From Methanobacteriaceae archaeon (GTDB lineage Archaea; Methanobacteriota; Methanobacteria; Methanobacteriales; Methanobacteriaceae), in NCBI GenBank assembly GCA_023249725.1, contig JAHFBZ010000009.1, positions 1-40,298 of the forward strand: DNA of 40,298 bases, in the 5' to 3' direction. Positions 1 to 8,463 of this stretch are shown piece by piece (positions within the stretch are counted from its first letter, which is position 1; every line of letters starts with the position of its first letter). A program made the position numbers and the translations under genes. The notes below the pieces were generated by a model, which worked only from the letters and a program-made list of their open reading frames with translations, did not search any database and had not been told where the DNA came from.

Positions 1-2
1 GG

Positions 3-860
3 AAACTAGCTAAAGCTGGGTTTAAAACCACTAAAGCTTCGCTGGAAGCAGTTAAGTTAATTAAAAAAGCAAAACCTAATGTTGTGGTTGGTATAATTGG
101 CGGCGGGGCTATTATAGGATGTTTATCTTCTAAAATGGCTAGGGTGCCATCAGTTGGAATTTTAATTACTCCTACTGATGCTAAAGTATGCACCAGACTC
201 AATGCTAACATTGTATTGCCTGAATCAAACCTTTTCCAGCAAAATTTGACCCAAGAAAATATTTATAAGGCTTATTCTCCTATCAATCCTGAAGTCATTG
301 GGGGAGACAAAGAAAATGCCTTTAAAAAGATGCCAGAATCATTTGATCCGGAAAAACCAACTTTGCTGTTTTCTTCAGGTTCATCTCTTTTTGAAATAAC
401 TGCACAAGCTGTTCAAAACATTTTTTTAAGTGATATTGATGCTAATATTCTGGTAGTAGGTCATCCCCTGGAAGATGAGTTTTTAAAATATCTTGAAGGA
501 GATAATATAATTTATTTAGGTTATGTGGATTGGATACAGGACCTTTATGACCTGGCAGATGTTTCTATATTATCTGATGATGGGGTAATGATTCATGAGG
601 CTATAGCATGTAAAGTGCCTATTGTAGCTTTAACAGGAGTCAAATACGGTAGATATCATAATATGGCGGCCGTATTTCCTGGTGCCGTTTTAGAAAGTTC
701 AATTAATGAATTAGAAGAAAAAATAAAGGTAGCATTGGATAATATATCTAAAATGAAAGCAGAAGCTCAGAGATATGGGGAAGATGTTTTAAATTCAGGT
801 AGCAAAGTGGCAGATATTATCATAAAGGAATCAAAAAAGGAGCCAAAAAAGAAAGATTAG
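3..860 (+). CDS. GT-B family glycosyltransferase, MurG-like (5' end outside window)
   Basis: The frame is open from the first bases of the window, so the gene begins upstream; the first in-window start codon (GTG at 84) is probably internal. The visible part has the C-terminal half of a GT-B/GT28 fold: an alternating beta-alpha pattern, a stretch 'VVGHPLEDEFLKYL', and the nucleotide-sugar-binding region 'LSDDGVMIHEAIACKVPIVALTG', which corresponds to the MurG donor-binding loop. The last residues are a Lys-rich tail (KKEPKKKD). In Methanobacteriales such proteins may act in pseudomurein or other surface glycan synthesis, but nothing here fixes the substrate. Family is fairly sure; exact role unknown. 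Confidence 0.72.
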   Translation, partial: KLAKAGFKTTKASLEAVKLIKKAKPNVVVGIIGGGAIIGCLSSKMARVPSVGILITPTDAKVCTRLNANIVLPESNLFQQNLTQENIYKAYSPINPEVIGGDKENAFKKMPESFDPEKPTLLFSSGSSLFEITAQAVQNIFLSDIDANILVVGHPLEDEFLKYLEGDNIIYLGYVDWIQDLYDLADVSILSDDGVMIHEAIACKVPIVALTGVKYGRYHNMAAVFPGAVLESSINELEEKIKVALDNISKMKAEAQRYGEDVLNSGSKVADIIIKESKKEPKKKD

Positions 861-931
861 TATTTTATTTAAAAGAATTTAGATTTAGTTAATAATCCGT
901 ATTATCCGTATTTTATCAAAATATTAAAGAT

Positions 932-1558
932 TTATTCTTTTGAACAAGGGATACAGACTTTAATTCCCTTAACTTCTTTCATTCGGTGTTCTGAAACTAA
1001 TTCTCCACATTTTTGGCAATTAATGGATTTAAAGATGGAAGCTTTAGGGGGCAGAGCCATATTTACTTTTTCTGCTATGAATATTTCTTCTCCATCCATT
1101 TCCAGTATTTTATTGGCCACTGACTGCACTTTCTCATTTAACAGCTCTTTTTCGGATGCGCTGGCTTGTCCAGAAGATACTTTCTTTCTTAAAATGCTCA
1201 ATTGGGGGTCTATTTTATCCATTTCAAATGAATCTTTCAGAGAAATCCGAATACCTTGTCCAGATGATCTACTAAGAAATGTATAAACTTGTTTTCCATA
1301 GTCATTAAAAATAAGATTCCCTTTACCAAATGTACATCCCGTTAAAACTTGAATGGCATCCACAGCACAACTATCATTTTCCACAATGGTCAATATTTCC
1401 TCGTCTTCAGATCTGGTGGAAGAAAGCATATTAATGCCCATTTGAGCTGCTTTATAACCGAGTGCAGATCCAGGACATACATGGCCATGGAAATCGGTCA
1501 CTTCACTGAAATCTTTTATATCCTCGTTATTTTTAGTATTATCAGATTTTCTTTGCAT
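932..1558 (-). CDS. FmdE-family protein with C-terminal zinc-binding domain
   Basis: The 208-residue protein has the FmdE-domain signature: 'FHGHVCPGSALGYKAA' near residue 23 and 'ENDSCAVDAIQVLTGCTFGKGNL' near residue 60, followed by 'NDYGK'. The C-terminus carries CQKCGE...CIPC, a TraR/DksA-like four-Cys zinc site. FmdE proteins are named for a gene in a formylmethanofuran dehydrogenase operon, but no Fmd/Fwd subunits are next to it, so a structural role in that enzyme is not implied. The start codon has a clear AGAGGA ribosome site upstream on the minus strand. An acidic, N-rich N-terminus of about 15 residues precedes the domain. Confidence 0.87.
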   Translation of the reverse strand: MQRKSDNTKNNEDIKDFSEVTDFHGHVCPGSALGYKAAQMGINMLSSTRSEDEEILTIVENDSCAVDAIQVLTGCTFGKGNLIFNDYGKQVYTFLSRSSGQGIRISLKDSFEMDKIDPQLSILRKKVSSGQASASEKELLNEKVQSVANKILEMDGEEIFIAEKVNMALPPKASIFKSINCQKCGELVSEHRMKEVKGIKVCIPCSKE

Positions 1559-1681
1559 TTTTTCCTCTTATTTCTTATTTTATTTATTTAACTGATATCT
1601 AAATTTTTATTAAATTATTTAAAATTTTTCAGTTTTTTACCTGTAAAAACTATAGTATCGTAAATTTTAGTATTTTCAAGA

Positions 1682-3013
1682 CTAATATTTGCCAAAAAAC
1701 CTCATCAATTTATAAATAGAATCTGTAGATGGGTGTGCTTCTATGAAATTTTCGAAATCATAGGTTTTATGGCCTAAGCGCATCAGCATAGAAATATAGG
1801 CCATATTGTGCCGTGCTGAAGGTGTTATAGAGTACAATTTTTCCAATGACCCACTATCTAAATCAACTTCCATCTGTGTAAAACCGGTTTTGCGGGATAG
1901 GACTTTCCAGAAAGATCCTGGTCCAGCGGTGCCTGGAATTTTACCAGTTACTTTATTTTCAACTTGCTGATCATTAGAATTTTTATTCTCATGGGTGTTT
2001 TTTGAATTTCCTGGACCTAAAAAAGCTACATCATAATCCAATGAAATAGAATGGGGCACATATTCGTAATTCGCCTGGGCAGAAATTCCTAGAGCGTTCC
2101 TAGCAGCCACTATACCTTCCATACGGGCTATGGGTGTGCTCCCTATTCCACCTACCACATCTCCTGCGGCGTAAATATTCTCATGGCTGGTTTGCATTTT
2201 TTTATTTACCAGAATTTCTCCGTGTCGGCCTTTTTTTACCAGACCCTCTACTAATTCTGAATTAGGGATAGTACCCGTGGCCATGAGAACGGTTCCCTCA
2301 AATGTACCCTCACTGGTGATGGCACCTTTTTCAGTTATTTCTACCACATCCACATTCTTATGAATATTCACTTTTTCTAAAAGATTTTTGGCCACGAAAT
2401 CACTTACTTCAGAATCAAGGACATTTAAAAATCCAGTTCTACATAAAACATGTACTTTGGATCCTAGTGATGAGAAAATTCCTGCGAATTCCGCAGCAAT
2501 CACTCCACTCCCTACAATTATCAACTTTTCAGGCAATTCTTCCAAATCAAGGATATCCGAATAGGTTAAAGACATTTCAGCGCCAGTTATGGGTGGATAA
2601 AATGGCCGAGTACCCGTGGAAATAATCAGCTTGTCATAATGGATTTCATGGGCATTGACTTTTACAAATCCATCATTAAGAATTGCTTCCCCATAAATCA
2701 GATTTACTTCTGCTTCCAGTATTTCTTTTTCACTCACATGTCTTAATTTACTCAGAGTTTCTTTAACACCATTGGCTACATTTTTATACTCGAATTCCGG
2801 GTTTATATTGACTATTTCTCTCTTCTGAAAGTTTTCAGCATCATTTAAGAAGCGGGCCACATCTACCAGCCCACAAACCATCATACACCCTTCATTTAAA
2901 CAAGTACCGCCCATATGTTTTTTTTCAATTAAGGTGATATCTTGATCTAATTTTGACAATTCTAGGGCTGCAGCACGCCCGGCAGGGCCTCCCCCAATTA
3001 TTACCACTTTCAT
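1682..3013 (-). CDS. FAD/NAD(P)-dependent oxidoreductase, dihydrolipoamide-dehydrogenase-like
   Basis: This 443-residue class I pyridine-nucleotide disulfide oxidoreductase has an N-terminal FAD Rossmann motif GGGPAG (residues 7-12), the redox-active disulfide motif GGTCLNEGC (Cys38 and Cys43), a second NAD(P) Rossmann fold with GSGVIAAE, and 'YAAGD' for FAD. After the disulfide the usual IPSK is replaced by MMVCG, adding a third cysteine at 47. The C-terminal dimer domain has 'HPSTDS' where family members usually have HPTxxE. An N-rich insert lies near residues 343-355. No 2-oxoacid dehydrogenase genes are visible, so a classical E3 role is unlikely; substrate unknown. An AAGGAG ribosome site supports the ATG start. 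Confidence 0.83.
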   Translation of the reverse strand: MKVVIIGGGPAGRAAALELSKLDQDITLIEKKHMGGTCLNEGCMMVCGLVDVARFLNDAENFQKREIVNINPEFEYKNVANGVKETLSKLRHVSEKEILEAEVNLIYGEAILNDGFVKVNAHEIHYDKLIISTGTRPFYPPITGAEMSLTYSDILDLEELPEKLIIVGSGVIAAEFAGIFSSLGSKVHVLCRTGFLNVLDSEVSDFVAKNLLEKVNIHKNVDVVEITEKGAITSEGTFEGTVLMATGTIPNSELVEGLVKKGRHGEILVNKKMQTSHENIYAAGDVVGGIGSTPIARMEGIVAARNALGISAQANYEYVPHSISLDYDVAFLGPGNSKNTHENKNSNDQQVENKVTGKIPGTAGPGSFWKVLSRKTGFTQMEVDLDSGSLEKLYSITPSARHNMAYISMLMRLGHKTYDFENFIEAHPSTDSIYKLMRFFGKY

Positions 3014-3353
3014 TTTAGATGACTCCTTTATTTAGGGTTTTTATACCTTAAGCTAATATTTTTCAAATTTTTGATGGAATATTTTTGAACTGGGTATGGA
3101 ATACTACTATAAAAAACTCAATCCTACAAATCTTTATATGTAATGTTCTTTACTAAATTTATTAGTTAATAATAATTTAAATTTTGAGATTAGCTTAGAA
3201 TTAGTATTAGTGAATAACTCACGTTTTAACTTAGAATTTAAAATAGCGACTAAAGATATTCTAAAAAAATATTCTAAATCTTTAAACTGAATATTAAATT
3301 ATATAAATTTAAAAAATTTAAATTTTTGTAAAATTAAAAATGGAGAGTATTTT
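3014..3353. promoter_or_regulatory. Divergent intergenic region with hypC promoter
   Basis: This 340-bp AT-rich gap separates the flavoprotein gene (minus) from hypC (plus). The best TATA-like element for hypC is TTATATAAAT at 3299-3308, about 25-30 bp before a likely start near 3328, with a GGAG ribosome site at 3342-3345. On the minus strand an ATATAAAG-like element near 3130-3141 could serve the flavoprotein gene. I see no RNA gene or further ORF. Confidence 0.45.
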
Positions 3354-3602
3354 ATGTGCATTGCGGCACCTGCTCAAATAATAGAAATTAATGATAGTGA
3401 CAAAATAGCTGTTGTAGACTTTGGTGGTGTAAGACAGCAAGTAAAATTGGATTTAGTGGAAGATGTGGAAGAAGGGCGTTATGTACTGGTCCACTCGGGT
3501 TATGCTATTGAAGTCATGACTGATGAAGCCGCTAAAGAATCTTTGGAAGCATGGGACGAACTTTTAAAAGTCCTTGATGATGAAGACCAGCAAAATTTGT
3601 AA
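3354..3602 (+). CDS. hypC: Hydrogenase maturation chaperone HypC
   Basis: The 82-residue protein starts MCIAAPAQI, the diagnostic HypC/HybG N-terminus; Cys2 is the residue that holds the Fe(CN)2CO precursor and contacts the NiFe-hydrogenase large subunit. The rest ('VVDFGGVRQQVKLDLV', 'GRYVLVHSGYAIEVM') is the small beta-barrel typical of the family and the length is normal. HypC works with HypD in the cytoplasm to build the NiFe active site of methanogen hydrogenases. It stands alone here, with its own TATA-like element, and is not linked to other hyp genes in the window. Confidence 0.95.
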   Translation: MCIAAPAQIIEINDSDKIAVVDFGGVRQQVKLDLVEDVEEGRYVLVHSGYAIEVMTDEAAKESLEAWDELLKVLDDEDQQNL

Positions 3603-3762
3603 TTTATAGTTACAAAAACAAATTTTAAGATTAATTAAGTTTTAAAATGCTTAATTGAAGCTAATTTATTTTTTTTGAGTTATTTTTTTTGAGATGGATT
3701 TTAATTTATTAAGTTTCTAATGGATTTAAAAATAATATGGAATTAATCCATTCATGCCCTAT

Positions 3763-4266
3763 TTAATATATGGAAACTCTTTTAACGCCTTTTATATCCA
3801 AAAATTTACTTAGAAGTTCGCCGGGGATTGATTTTTCAGTTATTATTGTTAATTTAGGAATTTCTTCTAATTCCGGATCTCCTGCATGGGCCTGACGTAT
3901 ACTTATGTTATTGGAGGATATTAATTGGGTGGCTTGTGCTAAAATCCCTGGATTTCCTGCTTCTGCTTCGATTTCAACCACTCCAAATTCTAAATTTTTT
4001 GCCACCTTTTTTAAAAGGGCTCCCGCAGGCATAATGCTTCCAAAAATTTCTGAAAGCTCTTCATCAGCTAGAATAACTTCCACTGTGGATTTAATACTGC
4101 GCCGATCCACATTTACTGCTCTGGCTAGGGCCACATCACTAATTTCAACATCTTCGCAGTATATTTTTCCGTTGGAATCAACTCGGAGACCTAATTTAAC
4201 TATTTTTCGTGCTACATTCATCCTAGCAGGGTATTTTTCAAACTTATGCTTTATTTTGTTCCACAT
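3763..4266 (-). CDS. trpY: TrpY, tryptophan-responsive transcription regulator with ACT domain
   Basis: The protein (167 residues from the chosen ATG) has an N-terminal helix-turn-helix-like region ('ISDVALARAVNVDRRSIKST') and a C-terminal ACT domain (about residues 95-167, 'EAEAGNPGILAQATQLISS'). Its place, divergent from trpE, matches TrpY of Methanothermobacter, which binds TGTACA boxes and represses trpEGCFBAD when tryptophan is present. A longer reading from TTG at 4284 is possible, but the GGAG site (4272-4275) lies just before the ATG at 4264-4266 and inside the longer version, so the ATG is preferred. Family is clear; identity as TrpY rests on synteny plus TRP boxes. Confidence 0.88.
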   Translation of the reverse strand: MWNKIKHKFEKYPARMNVARKIVKLGLRVDSNGKIYCEDVEISDVALARAVNVDRRSIKSTVEVILADEELSEIFGSIMPAGALLKKVAKNLEFGVVEIEAEAGNPGILAQATQLISSNNISIRQAHAGDPELEEIPKLTIITEKSIPGELLSKFLDIKGVKRVSIY

Positions 4267-4364
4267 ACTATCTCCAATTATCAATATTCAATCATTAATA
4301 TTCAATCCAATTTATTTAGCAAAAATTAGCAAAGTAATTCTTTAAAATCCTATTGTTTACACAA

Positions 4365-4418
4365 TTATATAAACTTGCGTACAAATGAACATTTATGTAC
4401 AAAAAAGGTTTAAATAGT
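4365..4418. promoter_or_regulatory. trpY-trpE control region: two TATA boxes and TRP boxes
   Basis: Two facing TATA boxes flank TRP-box sequences. The trpY TATA box is on the minus strand at 4365-4373 (TTTATATAA). The trpE TATA box is TTTAAATA at about 4409-4416 on the plus strand, with start expected near 4438. Between them are CGTACA at 4378-4383 (one mismatch to the known TRP box) and a perfect TGTACA at 4396-4401, with 18 bp between box starts. TrpY bound here would cover the upstream edge of the trpE TATA/BRE region, as described for Methanothermobacter. Confidence 0.8.
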
Positions 4419-4554
4419 ACTTTATAGTATAGGACAATTAGTGGTTATAGATTATATTTGGTATTATTCTATTGATGAATTCAAAATTGACCAATTATTT
4501 ACCAAAATTGTTTAAATTATAAAAAATTAATTATTAACAGAGATAGGTGTAAAA

Positions 4555-4581
4555 ATGAGCAGGAGTGAATGTTTTTGGTGA
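4555..4581 (+). CDS. Possible leader peptide ORF overlapping the trpE start
   Basis: ATG at 4555 opens an eight-codon frame, MSRSECFW, stopped by TGA at 4579-4581. It has the better ribosome site: AGGTG at 4545-4549, five bases before the ATG. The last codon is TGG (Trp). The frame overlaps the GTG start of trpE (4565), which itself lacks a well-spaced Shine-Dalgarno sequence. This could be a coupling or sensing peptide, or chance. No protein evidence is available. Confidence 0.3.
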   Translation: MSRSECFW

Positions 4582-5932
4582 TATTAAATTAAACGCCCTT
4601 AAAACAATACCATTGGATTTTAAAGATCCATTTGAATTATTTAAAAAGATTTATTCTAAATATTCCAGTACTTTTTTATTAGAGTCCATGGAAAGTGACA
4701 GTGGGCTGTCCAGATATTCTTTTTTAGGGTTTAAACCAGAATTAACCCTAACTGCCAAAGAAGGATTTTTAGAAATTAAAAAAGAAGATGCTGTAGAAGA
4801 ATTTGATACAGAAAATCCTTTCAATGAAATAAGATCATTAATCCACAAGGGAAACAATAGAAAAGGATTCTGCGGGGGTTTGGTGGGATATGTTTCTTAT
4901 CAAGCGGCCCGATTTTTTGAACAAGTCAATTTAAGCCCTGGAAAATTTCCTGATTTTGAATTTGGTTTGTTTTTAGACGGAATTATATTTGACAAGCTTT
5001 CCAGCCGCTGCCAGTATGTTACTCTGGGCCAGAATCGGGTGGAAGAAGTTCTAAGGACTGCTAGAGAAGATTATATCTTAGAAGACAAAATGTCTTTTAA
5101 GAATGATGGAAGATTTTTCTCACAAAACCAATACGAAAAAATGGTTTTAGAGACAAAAGAAAGAATAAAAGAAGGCGAAATATTTCAAGGGGTTATTTCC
5201 AATGCCCAAAAATACAAAATTTCTGGCAATAAACTCTGTTTCTATGATACTCTAAGAAAAATGAATCCTTCTCCTTACATGTATCATGTGAAACTTGATG
5301 AGAGGGAAATAATTGGATCCAGCCCAGAAATGCTGGTTCGAGTTGAAAATAGGGAAGTAGAAACATTTCCTATAGCTGGAACTCGTCCTCGTGGTGAAAA
5401 TACTGCTTATGATAATCAACTGGCCCAGGATCTTCTTAATGATGAGAAGGAAAAAGCAGAACATTTAATGCTGGTGGATCTGGCCCGTAATGACGTGGGA
5501 AAAGTCAGTGATTTTGGAACAGTTAAAGTACCAGAATATATGGATATAAAGAAGTTTTCCCATGTCCAGCATATTTTATCAAGGGTAACTGGGAATTTAC
5601 AAAAAGAAAAAACTGCGGTCGATGCATTCTCAGCCATATTCCCTGCAGGAACGGTCAGTGGCGCTCCAAAAATAAGGGCCATGGAAATTATTGAAGAAAT
5701 GGAAGTTCAGCCTCGTGATGCTTATGCTGGAGCTTTAGGATACTTTTCATTAAATGGAAATGCTAATTTCGCTATCACCATTCGTTCCATGGTTTGCCAG
5801 GGGAAAAATGCTAAAATACAGGCCGGAGCAGGAATAGTTCATGATTCAGTTCCAGAAAATGAGTTCATGGAGTGCGAAAACAAGGCCCGAGCGTTAGTTA
5901 GCTCATTGGAAATGTCAGGTGATTCTAAATGA
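4565..5932 (+). CDS. trpE: Anthranilate synthase component I
   Basis: TrpE (455 residues) makes anthranilate from chorismate using ammonia supplied by TrpG. The N-terminal half has 'FLLESMESDSGLSRYSFLG'; the LLES motif is the tryptophan feedback-inhibition site. The chorismate-binding half has 'GSSPEMLVRV', 'PIAGTRPRG', 'DEKEKAEHLMLVDLARND', 'FPAGTVSGAPKIRAMEII' and 'QAGAGIVHDS', all expected. The GTG start gives the family-typical N-terminus MNVFG, but no Shine-Dalgarno sits at normal distance; the AGGTG at 4545-4549 serves a short overlapping ORF better. The gene ends in an ATGA overlap with trpG, so translation of the pair is probably coupled. Confidence 0.96.
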   Translation: MNVFGDIKLNALKTIPLDFKDPFELFKKIYSKYSSTFLLESMESDSGLSRYSFLGFKPELTLTAKEGFLEIKKEDAVEEFDTENPFNEIRSLIHKGNNRKGFCGGLVGYVSYQAARFFEQVNLSPGKFPDFEFGLFLDGIIFDKLSSRCQYVTLGQNRVEEVLRTAREDYILEDKMSFKNDGRFFSQNQYEKMVLETKERIKEGEIFQGVISNAQKYKISGNKLCFYDTLRKMNPSPYMYHVKLDEREIIGSSPEMLVRVENREVETFPIAGTRPRGENTAYDNQLAQDLLNDEKEKAEHLMLVDLARNDVGKVSDFGTVKVPEYMDIKKFSHVQHILSRVTGNLQKEKTAVDAFSAIFPAGTVSGAPKIRAMEIIEEMEVQPRDAYAGALGYFSLNGNANFAITIRSMVCQGKNAKIQAGAGIVHDSVPENEFMECENKARALVSSLEMSGDSK

Positions 5933-6609
5933 TATTAATAATTGACAACTATGATTCATTCACCTACAACCTCTTCCAAATGGTTGGGGAGATAGTTCAG
6001 GAACTTTTTAATGATTCTAATGAAGAATCTAACGAATCTAATAATGCATTTAATAATACTAATATTAATGGCATTAATATTGACCCGGATTTAGTTAAAT
6101 CGCTCTCTCAAATAAAGGTTATTCGGAATGATGAGCTGAATTTATCTCAAATAAGAGATTTAAATCCAAATAAAATTATTATTTCCCCAGGACCAGGTAA
6201 TCCCATTAATGAAAGAGATTTTGGAATATGTAAGGATGTAATTGAAAAATTGGGAAAGAAAATACCTGTTTTAGGAGTTTGTCTAGGGCATCAAGGCATA
6301 TTTTCTACATTTGGAGGAAAAATCATTAAAGAAGAACCAGTTCATGGAAAACAAAGTGAAATATTTCATGATGGCACTGGCTTATTTAATGAGGTTTCCA
6401 AGCCATTAATAGCTGCTCGATACCATTCTTTGATTTGTGATTCTCAAAGTACGCCGGAATGCATTGAAATCACTTCCAGAACTAAAAATAATATTATAAT
6501 GTCTTTAAAACATAAAAATTATCCTATTTTCGGTTTCCAGTTCCATCCAGAATCTATTGGAACCTCTGAAGGTAATAAAGTCGTGAAAAACTTTTTGGTG
6601 ATGAAATGA
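5929..6609 (+). CDS. trpG: Anthranilate synthase component II (glutamine amidotransferase)
   Basis: This class I glutamine amidotransferase (226 residues) delivers ammonia to TrpE. It starts 'ILIIDNYDSFTYNLFQ', has the oxyanion region 'SPGPGNP', the nucleophile elbow 'GVCLGHQG' and the 'FQFHPES' motif supplying His and Glu of the triad. Residues about 28-58 form an Asn/Ser/Glu-rich insert ('NDSNEESNESNNAFNN' and following) not found in typical TrpG; it lies between the first strand-helix unit and 'KVIRNDEL'. The start overlaps the trpE stop (ATGA at 5929-5932) and its own stop overlaps trpC in the same way. Confidence 0.95.
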   Translation: MILIIDNYDSFTYNLFQMVGEIVQELFNDSNEESNESNNAFNNTNINGINIDPDLVKSLSQIKVIRNDELNLSQIRDLNPNKIIISPGPGNPINERDFGICKDVIEKLGKKIPVLGVCLGHQGIFSTFGGKIIKEEPVHGKQSEIFHDGTGLFNEVSKPLIAARYHSLICDSQSTPECIEITSRTKNNIIMSLKHKNYPIFGFQFHPESIGTSEGNKVVKNFLVMK

Positions 6610-7496
6610 GTCCTGAAATAACCAAAAAAGTAACTATTGATCAGATTCTTGAACAAAGAATGGTTGATTTAAAAAAATCAATGGCCAAAAGGCCACTTGC
6701 AGAAATCAAAAAGGATTCAAAAGATGCAGATGATCCAAAAAACTTTAAAAAAGCCTTAAAAACTAAAGAAACATTTCCTTTAATATGTGAATATAAACCA
6801 GCTTCTCCTTCTCTTGGAGATATATCTTCCAGAGGATTAGAAGAAACCTTAATGCTCTATAAATATGGTGGGGCCAGTGCTGTTTCTATATTAACTGAAG
6901 AAAAATTTTTCAAGGGAAATATTGAATTTCTGGATCAAGCTTCAAAATTAATTGATGTTCCTATTATGAGAAAAGATTTTCTTTTGGATGAATATCAAAT
7001 ATTTGAAGCAAGAGCTCATGGAGCAAGTTCTGTCCTTTTAATGAGTGGAATATATCCTGATATTTCATCGGGGATAGAAATTTGTCTTTCGTTGGGAATG
7101 GAACCTCTAGTGGAATGTAAAAATTCAATTGATGTTTTTAAAGCTATAGATGTGGATGCTGAAATCATAGGAATTAACAATCGCAGTTTTAAAGATTTCA
7201 GTATAGATTTAAAGAGGACCAAAGCAGTGGCCCCATTGATTCCTGAAGATATAGTTCTGGTTTCAGAAAGTGGTATAAACAATTTGGAAGACGTGAAAAC
7301 GGTTTGTGGCTATGGTGTTGATGCATTATTGATTGGAACCAGTGTAATGCAGTCTGATAATGTTGTAGAAACAATTCAGAGATTTATTCAAATGGCAAAA
7401 AATTCTTCTGAGCTTTATCACAAGTCGAATCCCAAAAAATCACGTGCACACGCCAAAAAAAGAACTGGAGATGGATCGTTTGAACAATTTGCTTAA
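6606..7496 (+). CDS. trpC: Indole-3-glycerol-phosphate synthase
   Basis: TrpC (296 residues) closes the indole ring from carboxyphenylamino-deoxyribulose phosphate. Active-site segments are intact: 'CEYKPASPSLG' (catalytic Lys), 'IMRKDFLLDEYQI' (second Lys), 'GINNR', 'VLVSESGI' and 'GTSVM'. It is longer than usual because of a basic tail of about 35 residues ('NPKKSRAHAKKRTGDG') with no recognised domain. The ATG overlaps the trpG stop. A 58-base gap follows before trpF. Confidence 0.95.
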   Translation: MSPEITKKVTIDQILEQRMVDLKKSMAKRPLAEIKKDSKDADDPKNFKKALKTKETFPLICEYKPASPSLGDISSRGLEETLMLYKYGGASAVSILTEEKFFKGNIEFLDQASKLIDVPIMRKDFLLDEYQIFEARAHGASSVLLMSGIYPDISSGIEICLSLGMEPLVECKNSIDVFKAIDVDAEIIGINNRSFKDFSIDLKRTKAVAPLIPEDIVLVSESGINNLEDVKTVCGYGVDALLIGTSVMQSDNVVETIQRFIQMAKNSSELYHKSNPKKSRAHAKKRTGDGSFEQFA

Positions 7497-7554
7497 AAAC
7501 CCTCAAAATCCTCAAAAAAGTTCAAAGAAATTTGATTGTTCTGGGTGATTTATA

Positions 7555-8340
7555 ATGTCAAAAAATAAAATCCAGGTTAAAATTTGTGGCATAACTCGTG
7601 TGGATGACTTAAAATGTGCCGAAACTCAAGGTGCAGATTATTTTGGATTTATTAATGTAAGGAGATCTCCCAGATTCCAGGATATGATCCAAATTCAAGA
7701 GATGTTGGGTGCAATTAATAATAAAAATAAGGCAGTCTTGGTTTTAGAACCTGAAACAACTGATGAAGCCTATGATACAATAGTAAAATCTGAAATTAAC
7801 AATATTCAACTCCATGGAATGGATTTAAATGGATTTAAGGAATTAAAAAATAGTCTAAATGAAGAAAAGGATTCTTCATCAATTTCTAAAAGAAATTCGA
7901 TTAAGGAGAATATATCTCCTAATATAACTGGAAATATAATTAATCTAATAACTGTTATAGGTCTTTCTAATGAACATGAAGATAGGTCTGGAAATTCTTT
8001 GGAAGAAACTAAAAAACATGAAATCATATCCTTTGCTGAAATTAGCGATGTTATATTATTTGATTTTCAAATTAAGGGAAAGAGTGGTGGAACTGGAAAA
8101 CAGATACCTATTACTTTGGCCATAGAATCTGCTAAAATTGCTAAAGCGGCTAATAATGATATTAAGATATTCTTAGCTGGCGGAATGGATATTAACCTGA
8201 TAAAAAAAGAAGGCAAGTTACTTAGTCAATTCTTCAATGTTATTGATTTCAATTCTTCCCTAGAGGATTCACCAGGAATTAAAAATAAAGACAAAATAAA
8301 AGAATTAATGCAATTAATTAAGGGATTTAACTGGCAATAA
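7555..8340 (+). CDS. trpF: Phosphoribosylanthranilate isomerase
   Basis: TrpF carries out the Amadori rearrangement of phosphoribosylanthranilate. The N-terminus 'VKICGITRVDDLK' holds the catalytic Cys; the catalytic Asp is in 'ILFDFQIKGKSGGTGK', and 'FLAGGMD' supplies the phosphate site. At 261 residues it is about 40-50 longer than typical TrpF, because of a Ser/Asn/Lys/Glu-rich insert (roughly residues 98-150) before 'ISFAEISDVILFD'. The TIM-barrel landmarks on both sides are intact, so the enzyme is probably active with a surface loop. Confidence 0.92.
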   Translation: MSKNKIQVKICGITRVDDLKCAETQGADYFGFINVRRSPRFQDMIQIQEMLGAINNKNKAVLVLEPETTDEAYDTIVKSEINNIQLHGMDLNGFKELKNSLNEEKDSSSISKRNSIKENISPNITGNIINLITVIGLSNEHEDRSGNSLEETKKHEIISFAEISDVILFDFQIKGKSGGTGKQIPITLAIESAKIAKAANNDIKIFLAGGMDINLIKKEGKLLSQFFNVIDFNSSLEDSPGIKNKDKIKELMQLIKGFNWQ

Positions 8341-8463
8341 TGAATTTAATCTTAATAATGATTATCAATGCCCAATATCTACTTGGGGCGGTTAATATCA
8401 AATAATAATATCATATAATTCTAAAATACTCATTTAATTTAAATATAAAACTGTGGTGATGAA

